From the NCBI RefSeq assembly GCF_000009625.1, contig NC_002678.2:4868001-4932000 (forward strand): DNA of 64,000 nt, written 5' to 3'. Below the pieces are notes generated by a model. The model searched no databases. It saw only the letters and a list, made by a program, of their open reading frames with translations, and had not been told where the DNA came from. Positions 10,997 through 20,306 of this stretch are shown one piece after another (within the stretch, counting starts at the first letter, position 1; every line of letters begins with the position of its first letter). The translations under genes and the position numbers were made by a program. The DNA is from Mesorhizobium japonicum MAFF 303099 (GTDB lineage Bacteria > Pseudomonadota > Alphaproteobacteria > Rhizobiales > Rhizobiaceae).

Positions 10997-12027
10997 CTAT
11001 AGGCGGCGCAGCCAGCCCAACATCCCGCCATCATAAGCGATGATCGTCTGATCTTTTGCCGATGACATCACGTCGGGAAAGACTTGTTCGAGCGCTTGCC
11101 GCTTCATATCGATATCGGCCCGCGCGTAGCGCATCGTTACGTTCAGCCCCGAGTGGCCAAGCCATTGACTGATGGTGGCGATGTCAACACCCGCCTTGAG
11201 AAGGTGGATGGCCGTCGTGTGCCTCAGCGAGTGGGGATGGATGCTTTTTTCGGCCAGGGTGGATTCTTCCCCCGCAGCCATATCGACATATTTGCGCAGT
11301 AAGTATCGAACACCGAACCGGGTCAGCGGTGTGCCGCGGTCGTTGAGAAAGACCCTTTGCTCGGCGGGATTATCCGAGGGCGAATGCTGCGTGTTGATCA
11401 ATTCCTGAAGAAGCTGGGCCGTGTTTCGCCAGATCGGGCAGAGGCGAACCTTGTTGCCTTTGCCGTGCAGGCGCACCTGGCAGGGCGATACCAGACGAAG
11501 GTCACAAATGCGAAGATTCAGGATTTCCTGAACTCGTGCACCCGTATTGAACATCAGCGAGAACAGCGCGTAATCCCGCTGTCCAGAAGGCGTGCGGCGG
11601 TCGATACGCGCCAGCACGCTCTTGATTTCGGGCTCTTCGAGATATTCGACAGGTGCCACCCGCGCGCCCCTCTTGAAGGGAAGTGTCACCACCAGTTGCA
11701 GGGTATCCATATATTCGGGATGCTCCGAGATAGGAACCGCGCAAAGGTATGCATCGCCGCCAGCCTTGCATTGCGGGTGGCAATGCTGTTGCCACGCTCG
11801 ACCTCAAGTGACGTGAGAAAGCTGCCGATCCTGTCGGCATTGATGTCGGAGACGTCGATGCTTTCAACGGATCCATTGGTCTCTGCCGCTGCAAATCGCA
11901 GGAACAGCACCATCGTGTCGCGATAGCTTTGGATCGTATGATGGCTCATGCCGCGGAGAGCGGGAAGATATTCTTGAAAGAAGCGTGCCATGCTTCGGCC
12001 CAATGCGGTGGATTGATGTTTCTTCAT
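10997..12027 (-). pseudogene. ritC: Tyrosine recombinase RitC' of the outer RIT, frameshifted
   Basis: The N-terminal SAM-like core-binding domain is in the frame 12027-11686 (FFQEYLPALRGMSHHTIQSY). The catalytic domain is in the frame 11710-10997 (NTGARVQEILNLR, HPHSLRHTTAIHLLKAGV, WLGHSGLNVTMRYARAD with the tyrosine). A single frameshift at about 11700 separates them. The start ATG overlaps the ritB' stop as ATGA, the overlap typical of RIT trios. Confidence 0.85.
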
Positions 12028-12245
12028 GCCACAACCTCGCTGACGAGACCGCCGAAAGCCCCTTCAAAGCGGTCGCTGGCGATCTCTCTCTGCTTTGGAA
12101 GGAAGTGCAGATAACATGCCGTCGACACGATGCTGACGTGGCCCATGTAGAGCGCCAGTTTCGGCAAATTCGATTGCACATCGGCGCCGTCCAAATACCA
12201 ACGGATCAGCGCGCCGACCGCAAAGCTGTGACGATAATTCCGCAT
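12024..12245 (-). pseudogene. ritB: RitB' C-terminal piece, displaced by the inner RIT
   Basis: This encodes SFAVGALIRWYLDGADVQ, KLALYMGHVSIVSTACYLHF and the catalytic tyrosine region. It is the missing C-terminal third of the recombinase whose first part ends at HDLRH near 15660. The inner RIT separates the two pieces by 3.4 kb. Joining them restores the usual LRH-(S/T)-FAV catalytic stretch. Confidence 0.85.
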
Positions 12246-12254
12246 GCGGAATTA
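12235..12254. repeat. 20-bp perfect palindrome at the inner RIT left junction
   Basis: TAATTCCGCATGCGGAATTA reads the same on both strands. It lies at the boundary between ritB' sequence and the inner RIT terminal repeat (from 12257), and its arms resemble the ATAATTCCG in the terminal repeat itself. It may be part of the recombination site. Confidence 0.6.
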
Positions 12255-12342
12255 GCGGCATAACTCCGAGTGCCGGATTATTCCGAGTGACGGCCGGGAG
12301 GCCAACGGATACGGGGGATCTCTGGCTGTTGGGTCGGCATTA

Positions 12343-13341
12343 TCAGAGGCTCTTCAGGAATGCGAGGAGATGGTCGTCGGGCTTGTAGCGGCCCAACCGG
12401 ATGTCGGCCGTGTCGGTCCTTGCCAGAGCTTGCTCCTTGAGCTTCATGTCGGCCTGAAGATAGATGGCGGTGGTTTCGACCGACTCGTGGCCCAGCCACA
12501 GAGCGATGACCGAGCGGTCGACGCCGTGCTGGAGCAGGTCCATTGCCAGGGTATGCCTCAGGACATGCGGCGTTACGTGCTTGCTGGCCAGCGATGGGCA
12601 GTCGCGACGTGCGACGGCGAGGTGCTTGTTCAGCAGGTATTGAAGTGCGTCGTGACTCAATGACGTGCCGCTTATCGTCGGGAAGGCAGGATCGGCGCTC
12701 CGCCCGCGTCGCTCGGCAAGCCAGGCACGCAGCACCGTGACCGTATCCTTGCGAAGCGGTGTGTTGCGGAGTTTTCGGCCCTTTCCCTGGCATTGCACAT
12801 AGGCGGCCGGGCCGAGGACAATGTCCTCGCAGCGAAGGCCGACGATTTCGGCAGCACGCAGGCCGGTCTGCACGGCCAGCAACAGAAGCGCCCGGTCACG
12901 GCGCCCGATCCAGCTGCCGAGGTCGGGAGCGGCGAGCAAGGCGGCCACTTCGATGCTGGTGAGGAAGGCGACCGGCCGGCGAACATAACGCTTGCTCGGG
13001 ATGGCGAGCACACGCTGCGCCAATGCGCTGTGTTCCGGCGCATGCAACGCCACATAGCGGAAGAAGGAATGGATGGCGGCAAGACGGACATTGCGGCTGC
13101 GGGCGCTGTTGTCGCGGTCGCGTTCGAGATGATCGAGGAAGGCGCCGAGGAACGCGGTGTCGAGATCCGGCAAGGTGACGTGCGAGGCCCCCTTGCGTAG
13201 CTGCCGCTGGGCATAGGCCAGCAGCAGGCAGAAGGTATCGCGGTAGCTCGCAAGCGTATGCGGGCTTGCCTGTCGTTGTCTGATGAGGCGATCGGTGAAG
13301 AAGGCCTCAAGAAGAGCGGGGAACGTTGGGGCGGCGCTCAT
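12343..13341 (-). CDS. ritC: Tyrosine recombinase RitC
   Basis: This is a 332-residue phage-integrase-type recombinase, third gene of the inner RIT. The core-binding domain covers about residues 8-100. Catalytic residues are in TGLRAAEIVGLR (Arg), HVLRHTLAMDLL (His-x-x-Arg) and WLGHESVETTAIYLQAD (His and Tyr). ATG 13341 is chosen because it overlaps the ritB stop as ATGA; an upstream GTG at 13419 would run 26 codons into ritB. A short tail after the tyrosine (KPDDHLLAFLKSL) matches the end of the outer ritC'. Confidence 0.88.
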   Translation of the reverse strand: MSAAPTFPALLEAFFTDRLIRQRQASPHTLASYRDTFCLLLAYAQRQLRKGASHVTLPDLDTAFLGAFLDHLERDRDNSARSRNVRLAAIHSFFRYVALHAPEHSALAQRVLAIPSKRYVRRPVAFLTSIEVAALLAAPDLGSWIGRRDRALLLLAVQTGLRAAEIVGLRCEDIVLGPAAYVQCQGKGRKLRNTPLRKDTVTVLRAWLAERRGRSADPAFPTISGTSLSHDALQYLLNKHLAVARRDCPSLASKHVTPHVLRHTLAMDLLQHGVDRSVIALWLGHESVETTAIYLQADMKLKEQALARTDTADIRLGRYKPDDHLLAFLKSL

Positions 13342-14276
13342 GGGCGGGATTCCGGCTGAGATTGTTCTGCCCGCAGCAGCGCTTGCTGCAGCAGCTCCGG
13401 CGTTGCCGTCAAATACCAATAGGTGTCGGTGATGTGGGCATGGCCGAGATAGGTCGCCAACTCGGGCAGGTGGCGTTCGACATCGACGCCGTTGCGATAC
13501 CAGCGCAGCAATGTTGTCACGGCCAGTCGGTGGCGAAGGTCGTGCAGGCGTGGCCCGCGGGAGTCATTGGCGCCGCGGAGGCCGACCTCGCGCGACAGCT
13601 TGACGAACGTCCACCGCACGGCCCATTCGGTCAAACGCGTCCCGCGCTCGGAAAGGAAGAAGCTGGAGCTCACCGGATTCGGGCATGACCGGTCTCGGCT
13701 GGCCGCATAGATTTTGAGGGCGTCTTGCGTCGAGGGGTGAAGCGGCACATAGCGCGACTTGCCGAACTTCGTGTCGCGAACCGTCAGGATGCCATCAACG
13801 AGATCGGTGTCGCCGCGATCGAGACGCAGCGGTTCGTTACAGCGCAGACCGGTCGCCGCGTACAAGCCGAAGAGCGTGGCATAAGTCTGCGGGCGAAGGC
13901 CGACTGTCGACGGCAAGAGCTTTGCCGCGTCGATCAGTCGGGTGATCTCTTCGTCGCGATAAATATAGGGGGACGATGGTCGACGATACCGGTGAGGAAG
14001 AAGGTCGGTCGGCGGGACGACGGTCCGCGGGTCAATGGCGCTGCAATAGCGCGCGAACCGGCGAACCATCGCCAACCGGTTGGCCCACTGGGCGGGCTGT
14101 GCCTCTGCCGGCTGCATGGCCCAGGCCAGGGCAATCTCGGTGGTGATGAAGGTGGCGCCGGAAGATTCGGCAAAGACAACGAAGCGCTGCAGCAACCGTC
14201 CGGAAAGACGCAGCTTATGGGCGAGGGCGCGGCGCGCGGCCAGGTACTCTTCGAGCGCCGCTTGCAACGCGCTCAT
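13338..14276 (-). CDS. ritB: Tyrosine recombinase RitB
   Basis: This is a 312-residue tyrosine recombinase, the middle gene of the inner RIT. Catalytic motifs are ATGLRCNEPLRL (Arg), LHDLRHRLAVTTLL (His-x-x-Arg), YLGHAHITDTYWYL (His and Tyr). It overlaps ritA by 4 bp and ritC by 4 bp, so the trio is probably one transcript with coupled translation. It is clearly related to, but diverged from, the broken ritB' into which the element has inserted. Confidence 0.88.
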   Translation of the reverse strand: MSALQAALEEYLAARRALAHKLRLSGRLLQRFVVFAESSGATFITTEIALAWAMQPAEAQPAQWANRLAMVRRFARYCSAIDPRTVVPPTDLLPHRYRRPSSPYIYRDEEITRLIDAAKLLPSTVGLRPQTYATLFGLYAATGLRCNEPLRLDRGDTDLVDGILTVRDTKFGKSRYVPLHPSTQDALKIYAASRDRSCPNPVSSSFFLSERGTRLTEWAVRWTFVKLSREVGLRGANDSRGPRLHDLRHRLAVTTLLRWYRNGVDVERHLPELATYLGHAHITDTYWYLTATPELLQQALLRAEQSQPESRP

Positions 14277-15496
14277 GATGCGACTCCTGGCCAGGGTAGC
14301 GCAATGGCACGCAACGCCGCGATGTCGACTTTGGCATAGATCTGTGTCGTGTTCGGCTGGCTGTGGCGGAGAAGTTGACCGATTTCAACGAGCGAGGCGC
14401 CGCGGCGCAGCAGATCGGTGGCGAGTGAGTGACGCAACAGGTGCGCACCCTTGAACGCCGGCGTCAGACCGGCGCGCTTGAGCGCACGACGGACGATGCA
14501 GCAAATAGTCGACTGGCTGACAAAGCCGCGTCTGGGAGCCCGCGTGCGAATGAAGACACGGCGTGTTGAGCAAGCAGGCCGATCCTGCCGCAGATAGTCG
14601 ACCAAGGCGGCACCGACATCCGCCGGCAGTGGCAGCCGCGCCAGCCGTTGACCCTTGCCATGCACGACGATCTCGCCGCAATCCCAGTCGAGATCGTCCA
14701 GGGTCAGGGCCGAGACTTCGCCACCCCGTAAGCCGAGGCGCGCGAGCAGCATCAGAACCGCGTAGTCCCTGCGGCCGGCCGGTGTTCTCCTGTCGCAAGA
14801 CGCAAGGAGCCGTTCGACCTGTTCTGCACGCAGCGCCTTCGGCAAGTGTGCCAAGCGCCAGCCGGCGATCCCAGGCACCGCGACAGCGAGATCGGTCGCA
14901 AGCAAACCGCGTTGCTGCAGGAAGCGCAGAAACGAACGCAGCGCCGTGACCGCCAACTTGGCGCGGCCGAGCGACCCGGCCTGGGCTCGCCGCACGATGA
15001 ACCGATGAACGTCGCCCACTCGCAGGTGGTCGAAACCCGGATCCTTGCCGCCAAACTGTTCGTCCAGGAACCCACGAATAATCGGCAGATAATTCGTCAA
15101 TGTCGATGCCGAGAGACCACGCTCCTTGCGCAGGAATTCCCCAAATGCGTCGATCAGCTTACCCTTGGCGCTCGTATCGACCTCTGGCAGCAGCACCGGC
15201 ACGCCGCCCGTGTCGCGCAGATATCGTACCAACTGCCGAATGGTCCAAGCATCGCCACGCCTCGGGCGCAGACCAAGTTCCGTCAGAAATAGATCTGCGT
15301 CCTCTTCCCCGAGCAAGCTCAGCGGAACATCCTGCCTCTCCACCCAAGCACTGAAACCGGCCAGGAGCTTAATCTTCTGCTGAACAGTCGTTTTGGCGTA
15401 TCCCTGGCCATCGAGCAAAGCCTCGAAACCATCCAGGTGGCTAGCCAATCGGCCTATCCAGCGATCTTTGGCTAGCGCCTCATTCAGATCAATCAT
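14273..15496 (-). CDS. ritA: Tyrosine recombinase RitA
   Basis: This is a 407-residue tyrosine recombinase, the longest and first gene of the inner RIT. An N-terminal extension of about 100 residues precedes the core-binding domain. The catalytic domain carries RLGLRGGEVSALTL (Arg), GAHLLRHSLATDLL (His-x-x-Arg), LLRHSQPNTTQIYAKVD (His and Tyr). RIT trios need all three recombinases in the models proposed for them; this set is complete. Confidence 0.88.
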   Translation of the reverse strand: MIDLNEALAKDRWIGRLASHLDGFEALLDGQGYAKTTVQQKIKLLAGFSAWVERQDVPLSLLGEEDADLFLTELGLRPRRGDAWTIRQLVRYLRDTGGVPVLLPEVDTSAKGKLIDAFGEFLRKERGLSASTLTNYLPIIRGFLDEQFGGKDPGFDHLRVGDVHRFIVRRAQAGSLGRAKLAVTALRSFLRFLQQRGLLATDLAVAVPGIAGWRLAHLPKALRAEQVERLLASCDRRTPAGRRDYAVLMLLARLGLRGGEVSALTLDDLDWDCGEIVVHGKGQRLARLPLPADVGAALVDYLRQDRPACSTRRVFIRTRAPRRGFVSQSTICCIVRRALKRAGLTPAFKGAHLLRHSLATDLLRRGASLVEIGQLLRHSQPNTTQIYAKVDIAALRAIALPWPGVAS

Positions 15497-15659
15497 CGTC
15501 TGTCTCTCCCTATAGCGTGGGAAAGTCCACGCTCAGAAAGAGCAGCCGAATAATGTCGAGCAATCAACGGCCGACGCTGATCCAATTACTTGCAATCATG
15601 AGAAAATTACGCCGCGGCGATGGCGTCACTCGGAATAATCCGACACCCGGAATTATGCC

Positions 15660-16428
15660 TCAGATCGTGGATGCGCGGGCGCCGGCCCTCGCTATCCTCA
15701 ACACCTGCCATTTTGAATAGAGCGTGGATGCCGCCGCTGATCCCAGTTCCGGTATAGGCACGAAGACCGCCTTCCGTGTTGATGAGAAGGGGTGTGTCGG
15801 GATCCCTGCTGAACGGTGGGGCGAGACGTTTTCGAAGGTAGCTGCACAATTCGGCATGTGCGTCGGGCGACAGCGGCAGTATTCTCGATTTGTGGAACTT
15901 GGACTCCCGAACCCGCAACACTCCACTTTCAGGCTCGCAGTCTGCCAGTGTAAGGCGCAACAATTCGCCGCGACGCATTCCTGTTGTGTAAAGCAGAATG
16001 ACGGCCATCCTATACACCGCAGGCCGCAGTGGCGATCCCGACGCGACGGACATATTGTTAGCGGCCGTCAGCATTCCGGCTATTTGACCGGGCTCCACGA
16101 TAACGGGACGCCGGTGAGGCCGGGGGCGCGCGAAGTACAAGGGATTGGGGATAAAGCAGCCCGGCTCCTTCCGCCGTCGGTACAGGCAGAACATGCGGAC
16201 AACGCGTTGGCGATAACGCAGGGTGTTGCTTGCCAGATGAGGGAATGTGGCACACCACCGATCAAAGCTTGCACGGTCAAGATCGTGTCCAGGGGTGCGG
16301 CTGATAAATTCACGCAAGGACACCAGAACCCTTTCCTCCGGATAATAGCGGCGACCAAGAGCGCGCTGGTGGGCAAGCCATGCCACAATCGGCTGATCCA
16401 GGGGTGTCGGAGAGATGGCTGTGAACAT
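15660..16428 (-). pseudogene. ritB: RitB' N-terminal two thirds (outer RIT), interrupted by the inner RIT
   Basis: The frame starts MFTAISPTPLDQPIVAWL and runs through TTGMRRGELLRL to RIHDLRH. It then enters the inner RIT terminal repeat and stops at 15607. The conserved sequence resumes at SFAVGALIRWYLDG on the far side of the inner element. The insertion therefore split the catalytic His-Arg motif. Confidence 0.87.
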
Positions 16429-16440
16429 TTGCCGTTCTCC

Positions 16441-17654
16441 TTAAAAAGCGGCAATGCCAGGTACGGGCAGAGCCACCGTACGCAGCATGTCCGTCTCGAT
16501 GCGAAGATAAACACAAGTGCTCTCAAGGCTTTGATGGCCGAGCAGGTCACCGATCGTCTTTACCCCGACGCCACGGCCTAGCAATCGCATCGCAAAAACG
16601 AATGGCGCAATGCGTATGATGAGACACCATCTAGCGGCAGGCCGCTTTGCCGTGCCCGCTTGGAGAAGATGTCGCATATCCCCCAGCTCGTCAGGGCTCC
16701 CACAGGGCTACGCACTTTAGCAAACAGAAAGTTCGTCACCAAATCGCAGGGACGCCCATCCGCGATATATCTGTCGAGGATTTCAAGGGTCTGGTCGGCC
16801 AAAGGAAGAACGAGCGTGGAACGAGTCTTGCGCTGCTCTACCCGCAGTGTACGTCGCTTCCAATTGACCGCGTCCAACGTCAGCGCTGCAATCTCAGAAG
16901 GTCGCAGACCGTAATAGGCCATGAGGTGGAGGATCGCATGGTCACGGCGGCCGAGATAATCAGTCCTCGCGACCGAGGACAGCAATTTTTCGATCACCTC
17001 CCAATCAAGGGCACGAGGTGGCAATTCTCCACGATAGGTTCTGGGCGTATCGATGCGCTCTAGCCCTCGCGCTGCCTTACCACGATCGGCGCAAAAGCGC
17101 AGGAAAGCGCGCAGATGGGCAACCTTGTGCTGGAGTGTTTGGCGCAGCACCCTGCGGCTCAAGGTATGAATGAAGTTTTCGACGTGCTCTGATGTCAGTG
17201 CGGAAAGATCCTGTGACGGTCCCGCCGACAAGGACAGAAACTCCTCGATCGTTCCCAAATGCTGACCGATCGTCGCCGGTGCTAACCCCCTCACGTCTAG
17301 AAGATATTCTCGATATCGCAGCAGCAACTGCTCCACGGGGCCTTGCGGCTGTGTTTCTTCGAACCGCCCCTCTGCCTTGAGGAAGCGGCGATACGCGCGC
17401 TCGGTGGAAGCGTGGCGCAGAGCGCCAGGAACGAAGGCTAACGCTCCGTCCAATTCGGCTCCGAGTAGAATCCGGCCACACTGAAGAGCGGCCGTAGCCT
17501 CGAGGATGCACTTCAATCGGTGGACATGGCGACGTGTCGCAGCACCAGGTAGATATCCTGCTGCGAGCAACCACCGGGCAAACAATTCAAGCTCCGCGCC
17601 GAAGCGCGAACATTCGTAATGACAAAAAGACTTCGGGAACAAAACCTTTAGCAT
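16441..17654 (-). pseudogene. ritA: Tyrosine recombinase RitA' of the outer RIT, frameshifted
   Basis: The frame 17654-16578 encodes the N-terminal extension, core-binding domain and first catalytic motif (YYGLRPSEIAAL), then reaches SSYALRHSF. The sequence continues in another frame (16677-16441) as VFAMRLLGRGVGVKTIGDLLGH and STCVYLRIETDMLR with the tyrosine. One indel near 16600 explains the break. It ends 12 bp before ritB'. Confidence 0.86.
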
Positions 17655-17706
17655 GGCGCTCTCCTGTTGAGGTTTAGGGGAGCGGCCATCCTAGGTGGAC
17701 GGTGAT

Positions 17707-17798
17707 TCAGTTATGTGGAGTTGTATCGTCGGAAGTCGCGCGTCTGCGGGCTCTTGCAGTGTCAGCTCCACATCTCTGCGCAGTGCACGTTAGTCGAG
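17707..17798 (-). repeat. Right 92-bp terminal inverted repeat of the outer RIT element
   Basis: It is the inverted partner of 10901-10992, with 91 of 92 positions agreeing. Read on the minus strand it begins CTCGACTAACGTG, so it ends the second istB frame at the same LILD-stop as in the first. Confidence 0.93.
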
Positions 17799-18293
17799 TA
17801 TGAGGAGCTGAACGCGGCCGAGCGTCTTGAGCAGGCGGCCATAGCGTCCATCGCCGCGTGCCAGGGCGAGCGCCTCGAAGAGACGCGGGACGCGATGATA
17901 GAGCACCGATCGATTGTCGCGGCAGGCCTTGTGACCGAGCGCGCAGGCCAGCCAACTCTTGCCCAGGCCGGTTGCGCCCGTGACCAGGCAATTCTCATGA
18001 CGGTCGATCCAGTCGCCGGCGACGAGCCTGGCGAAGACGGCGCGGTCGATGCCGCGTGGGGTGCGCAAATCGACATCTTCCACACAGGCGCTCTGGCGTA
18101 GCGCGGCGAATTTGAGGCGCGTGGTGAGCCGTTTGGTGTCGCGCTCGGCGGCTTCGCGGTCGACCAGAAGCCCGATGCGTTCCTCGAACGACAGCGCATC
18201 GAGATCCGGTGATCGTCGCTGCTCCTCGAAGGCCTTGGCCATTCCGGTCAAACCGAGTGCGACCAGCCGTTCATGGGTGGGATGGGTGAGCAT
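17790..18293 (-). pseudogene. istB: IstB ATPase (element 2), cut after Walker B by the RIT element
   Basis: This is an IS21 helper ATPase only distantly related to the one at 10385. Walker A is VTGATGLGKSWLACAL and the frame ends GRVQLLILD-stop. The remaining C-terminal part is missing. The truncation codon and the following 92 bp are the same as in element 1. Its istA partner lies just upstream (18309 onward) and is itself split. Confidence 0.9.
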
Positions 18294-18308
18294 TGATATC
18301 TCCCTGGT

Positions 18309-19080
18309 TCAGTGGAAATAGCCCTGACCGCGGATATTGCCGTGGCGCAGGGGTTGGTGGTCGGGCGCCTCGTCGAGGAAAGCGCGATCAAGGCCGTTCT
18401 TGAGGATCGAACGGATCGAGGCGACGGAGCGTGCCTTGATGAGGATGCCGCGCTGGCAGGCTGCATCGACGCGCGCGTTGCCGTAGCTCTTGCTCAGCGC
18501 CAAAATGCCGAGGCAGGTGCGAAAGCCCTGCTCGGGGTGCGGCCGGTCAGCGATGACAGCCTGGAAGAAGGCAGCGGTGGAAGGACCGATCTTCTCGCCG
18601 GCCGCGATCAGTCCCCCCGGCGTCCACTTGCCGTAGCGGCGATGCGCGCTCGGCATGTGATCGGCAACGGTCGTATGGCCGCGCCGGTTGGGCGCACGGG
18701 CGTGGCTGGCGATCCGCTGCCCCTTGTGGAAGACCTCGACGGTGTTGTCGGCGATGCGCACATCGACGAGTTCCCGGATGAGACGGTAGGGCGTGGAATA
18801 CCAGTGCCCGTCGACCTCGACGTGATAGTCGGGCGCGACGCGGCAACGCTTCCAGCGCGCAAAGAGGTATGGCTGGTTCGGCAGTTCTCCCAGCTTCGGC
18901 CTGTCGATCTCGGCGAAGAGCGCGGCTGGAGCCGAAGCCACGCATCTGGCGGGCGTTGAGTTCGGCGACAGCAGGCGGATGGCGGCGTTCAGCTCCGCCA
19001 GGGACAAGAAGCGCTGATTGCGCAGACGCGCCAGGACCCAGCGCTGGGCAATTTGCACGGCGACCTCGACCTTTGCCTTG
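18309..19080 (-). pseudogene. istA: IstA C-terminal part (element 2), separated by a serine-recombinase element
   Basis: It begins [23 protein letters not shown], the conserved middle of IstA, and ends 16 bp before istB. The C-terminal Mu-transposase-like domain ([21 protein letters not shown]) is intact. The N-terminal half of the same protein lies at 23153-22379 and ends KDKAKV, so the 3.3 kb between them is an insertion. Confidence 0.88.
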
Positions 19081-19105
19081 GATAAAGCCGTCAACTGCAG
19101 CCCGT

Positions 19106-19393
19106 GTGGGGACGACCGGCCTCACGGTCCGCATTACTCACCCATTCCACCCGCTTAAAGGCCAGACCTTCGACATGATCAGCCGCAGCCCGCATTGGGG
19201 CGACGACCGGGTGATCTACCGAGCGGCGGACGGGACCTTGCCCACGATTGCCGCCGCAATGACGGACATGGAGCAGCCTGACGCATTCCGGCGCGTCGCG
19301 GCCGGGCGCGCGGCGTTCCGGACGGTCGACCTATTGGATTTGCTCACGCTGCTGGATCGGATCGCTGCGCCGGTGGAGGCGGAGGATGCGTAA
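19106..19393 (+). CDS. DUF5372-family small protein of the serine-recombinase element
   Basis: This is a 95-residue protein from a GTG start, with [31 protein letters not shown] and the AAMTD stretch typical of DUF5372. The function of the family is unknown, but it travels with recombinase elements. The start is the first possible codon inside the element; an ORF extends further left but that part is antisense to istA. It is followed by the helix-turn-helix gene after 158 bp. Confidence 0.65.
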   Translation: MGTTGLTVRITHPFHPLKGQTFDMISRSPHWGDDRVIYRAADGTLPTIAAAMTDMEQPDAFRRVAAGRAAFRTVDLLDLLTLLDRIAAPVEAEDA

Positions 19394-19396
19394 GGT

Positions 19397-19532
19397 TAAA
19401 TACGCCGCTGGTGTAAGGCAAATTACGCCGCAGCGCCTGCTCGGATACCGGAGATACGCCCAGTATTGCGGGAATTGCCTTGAGCGTCGTGGAGTTGTCT
19501 TGTTTGACGTCTCATCGTGTAAGGCGTATTTA
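19397..19532. repeat. Short inverted and direct repeats upstream of the helix-turn-helix gene
   Basis: TAAATACGCC (19397-19406) is the exact inverse of GGCGTATTTA (19523-19532), and GTGTAAGGC occurs at 19411-19419 and 19517-19525. The A+T-rich segment sits between the DUF5372-like and helix-turn-helix genes. It could be an operator or promoter for the element. Confidence 0.45.
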
Positions 19533-19551
19533 TATTTACGAATCAGTTTGG

Positions 19552-20040
19552 ATGATGGTCATGGCGAAGCCAAAGCCAAGACGACGCGACCCAAAGGCCG
19601 AGGCCTTGGCCCGCGACGGCGCGCTCAACCCCCACCCCGAGGCCGTGCGCGACACGCTGTTTGCCGCCAATCCCTTCTTCGATGCCAGGGACCTTGTGCA
19701 GGTCCGCTACGAGATGGTGCGCCGCCATCAGGCCGATCGCGTGCCGATCAGCGACGTCGCCAGCGCCTTCGGGGTCTCGCGGCCGACCTTCTACAAAGCT
19801 CAGAGCGCCTTGGCCGACCAGGGCCTCGCCGGGCTGGTGCCCCGGCAGCGGGGTCCAAAGGGCGGACACAAGATCTCTGCCGAGGTCCTCGCTTACATCG
19901 ACCAAATCAGGACGACGCGGCCCGACCTCACCGTGCCGCAATGTGTAGACGCTATCGCCACACGCTTTGGCGTCAGGGTGCACCGGCGAAGTCTGGAGCG
20001 GGCCATGGCGCCCAAAAAAAAACGACTCGATCTGCCTTAA
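19552..20040 (+). CDS. Helix-turn-helix protein of the serine-recombinase element
   Basis: This is a 162-residue protein. The lysine/arginine-rich start (KPKPRRRDPKAEALARDG) is followed by a helix-turn-helix (ISDVASAFGVSRPTFYKAQSAL, about 65-86) and a second DNA-binding-like segment (TVPQCVDAIATRFGVRVHRRSLERA). It probably regulates or assists the recombinase downstream. The frame ends just after a run of nine A residues (20012-20020); a -1 slip there would join it to the next ORF. ATG 19555 or 19561 are alternative starts. A decayed relative lies at 26810-26995 on the other strand. Confidence 0.8.
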   Translation: MMVMAKPKPRRRDPKAEALARDGALNPHPEAVRDTLFAANPFFDARDLVQVRYEMVRRHQADRVPISDVASAFGVSRPTFYKAQSALADQGLAGLVPRQRGPKGGHKISAEVLAYIDQIRTTRPDLTVPQCVDAIATRFGVRVHRRSLERAMAPKKKRLDLP

Positions 20041-20306
20041 CCCTCCGTGCGACCAGCCTCGTCGGCACATACGAACAACTGCGCGCCGCGGTGCTCAGCG
20101 CCCGGCTGATCACCGGATCAGGACTCGTAACCCTGCACCGTCAAGGCATGGTCGCCTGGATCAAGGCCGCAACGACAACTCCCAACTTTACGCCGCCTTG
20201 CCCGGTACATCGCCCCCCGTCGGCAGGCGCGATCGCCACCAGCGAGCTCACCCTCATCCTTGCCAGCCTTGTTGTCACGCTAACCGCGGAGCCAGCACAT
20301 GCCTGA
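20022..20306 (+). CDS. Small accessory ORF of the recombinase element, in the -1 frame, no start codon of its own
   Basis: The sequence from LTLRATSLVGTYEQLRAAVL to MVAWIKA and ELTLILASLVVTLTAEPAHA resembles the small helical protein usually found between the helix-turn-helix and recombinase genes. No start codon lies in frame after the helix-turn-helix stop. The frame connects directly to that gene through a -1 shift at CCCAAAAAAAAACG. Its stop overlaps the recombinase start at 20299. It may be made as a frameshift fusion, or its start may have been lost. Confidence 0.5.
   Translation, partial: TTRSALTLRATSLVGTYEQLRAAVLSARLITGSGLVTLHRQGMVAWIKAATTTPNFTPPCPVHRPPSAGAIATSELTLILASLVVTLTAEPAHA

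Larger units (their letters stand above)
12257..15659 (-). mobile_element. Inner, apparently intact RIT element
   Basis: Inverted ends 12257-12292 and 15624-15659 agree at 33 of 36 positions. Inside are three uninterrupted tyrosine recombinase genes on the minus strand, ritA (15496-14273), ritB (14276-13338) and ritC (13341-12343), each pair overlapping by 4 bp (ATGA). The element sits in the LRH catalytic codons of ritB' of the outer RIT. It is a likely active element because all three genes are open. About 130 bp between ritA and the right end (15497-15623) is non-coding and probably holds the promoter. Confidence 0.87.
10901..17798 (-). mobile_element. Outer RIT (recombinase-in-trio) element with 92-bp inverted ends
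   Basis: The segments 10901-10992 and 17707-17798 are inverted repeats of 92 bp with one mismatch. Between them, on the minus strand, are three tyrosine recombinases in ritA-ritB-ritC order: ritA' (17654-16441, frameshifted), ritB' (16428-15660 plus 12245-12024, split) and ritC' (12027-10997, frameshifted). RIT elements are known as three adjacent or overlapping tyrosine recombinase genes with inverted ends. A second RIT element is inserted in ritB'. All three outer genes are broken, so this copy is inactive on its own. Both flanks are N-terminal halves of istB genes in convergent orientation. Confidence 0.85.

Noticed and set aside
10901..17798. Possible integron or phage integrase island
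   Set aside because: There are no gene cassettes, attC sites or phage genes; two recombinase trios with inverted ends fit RIT elements.
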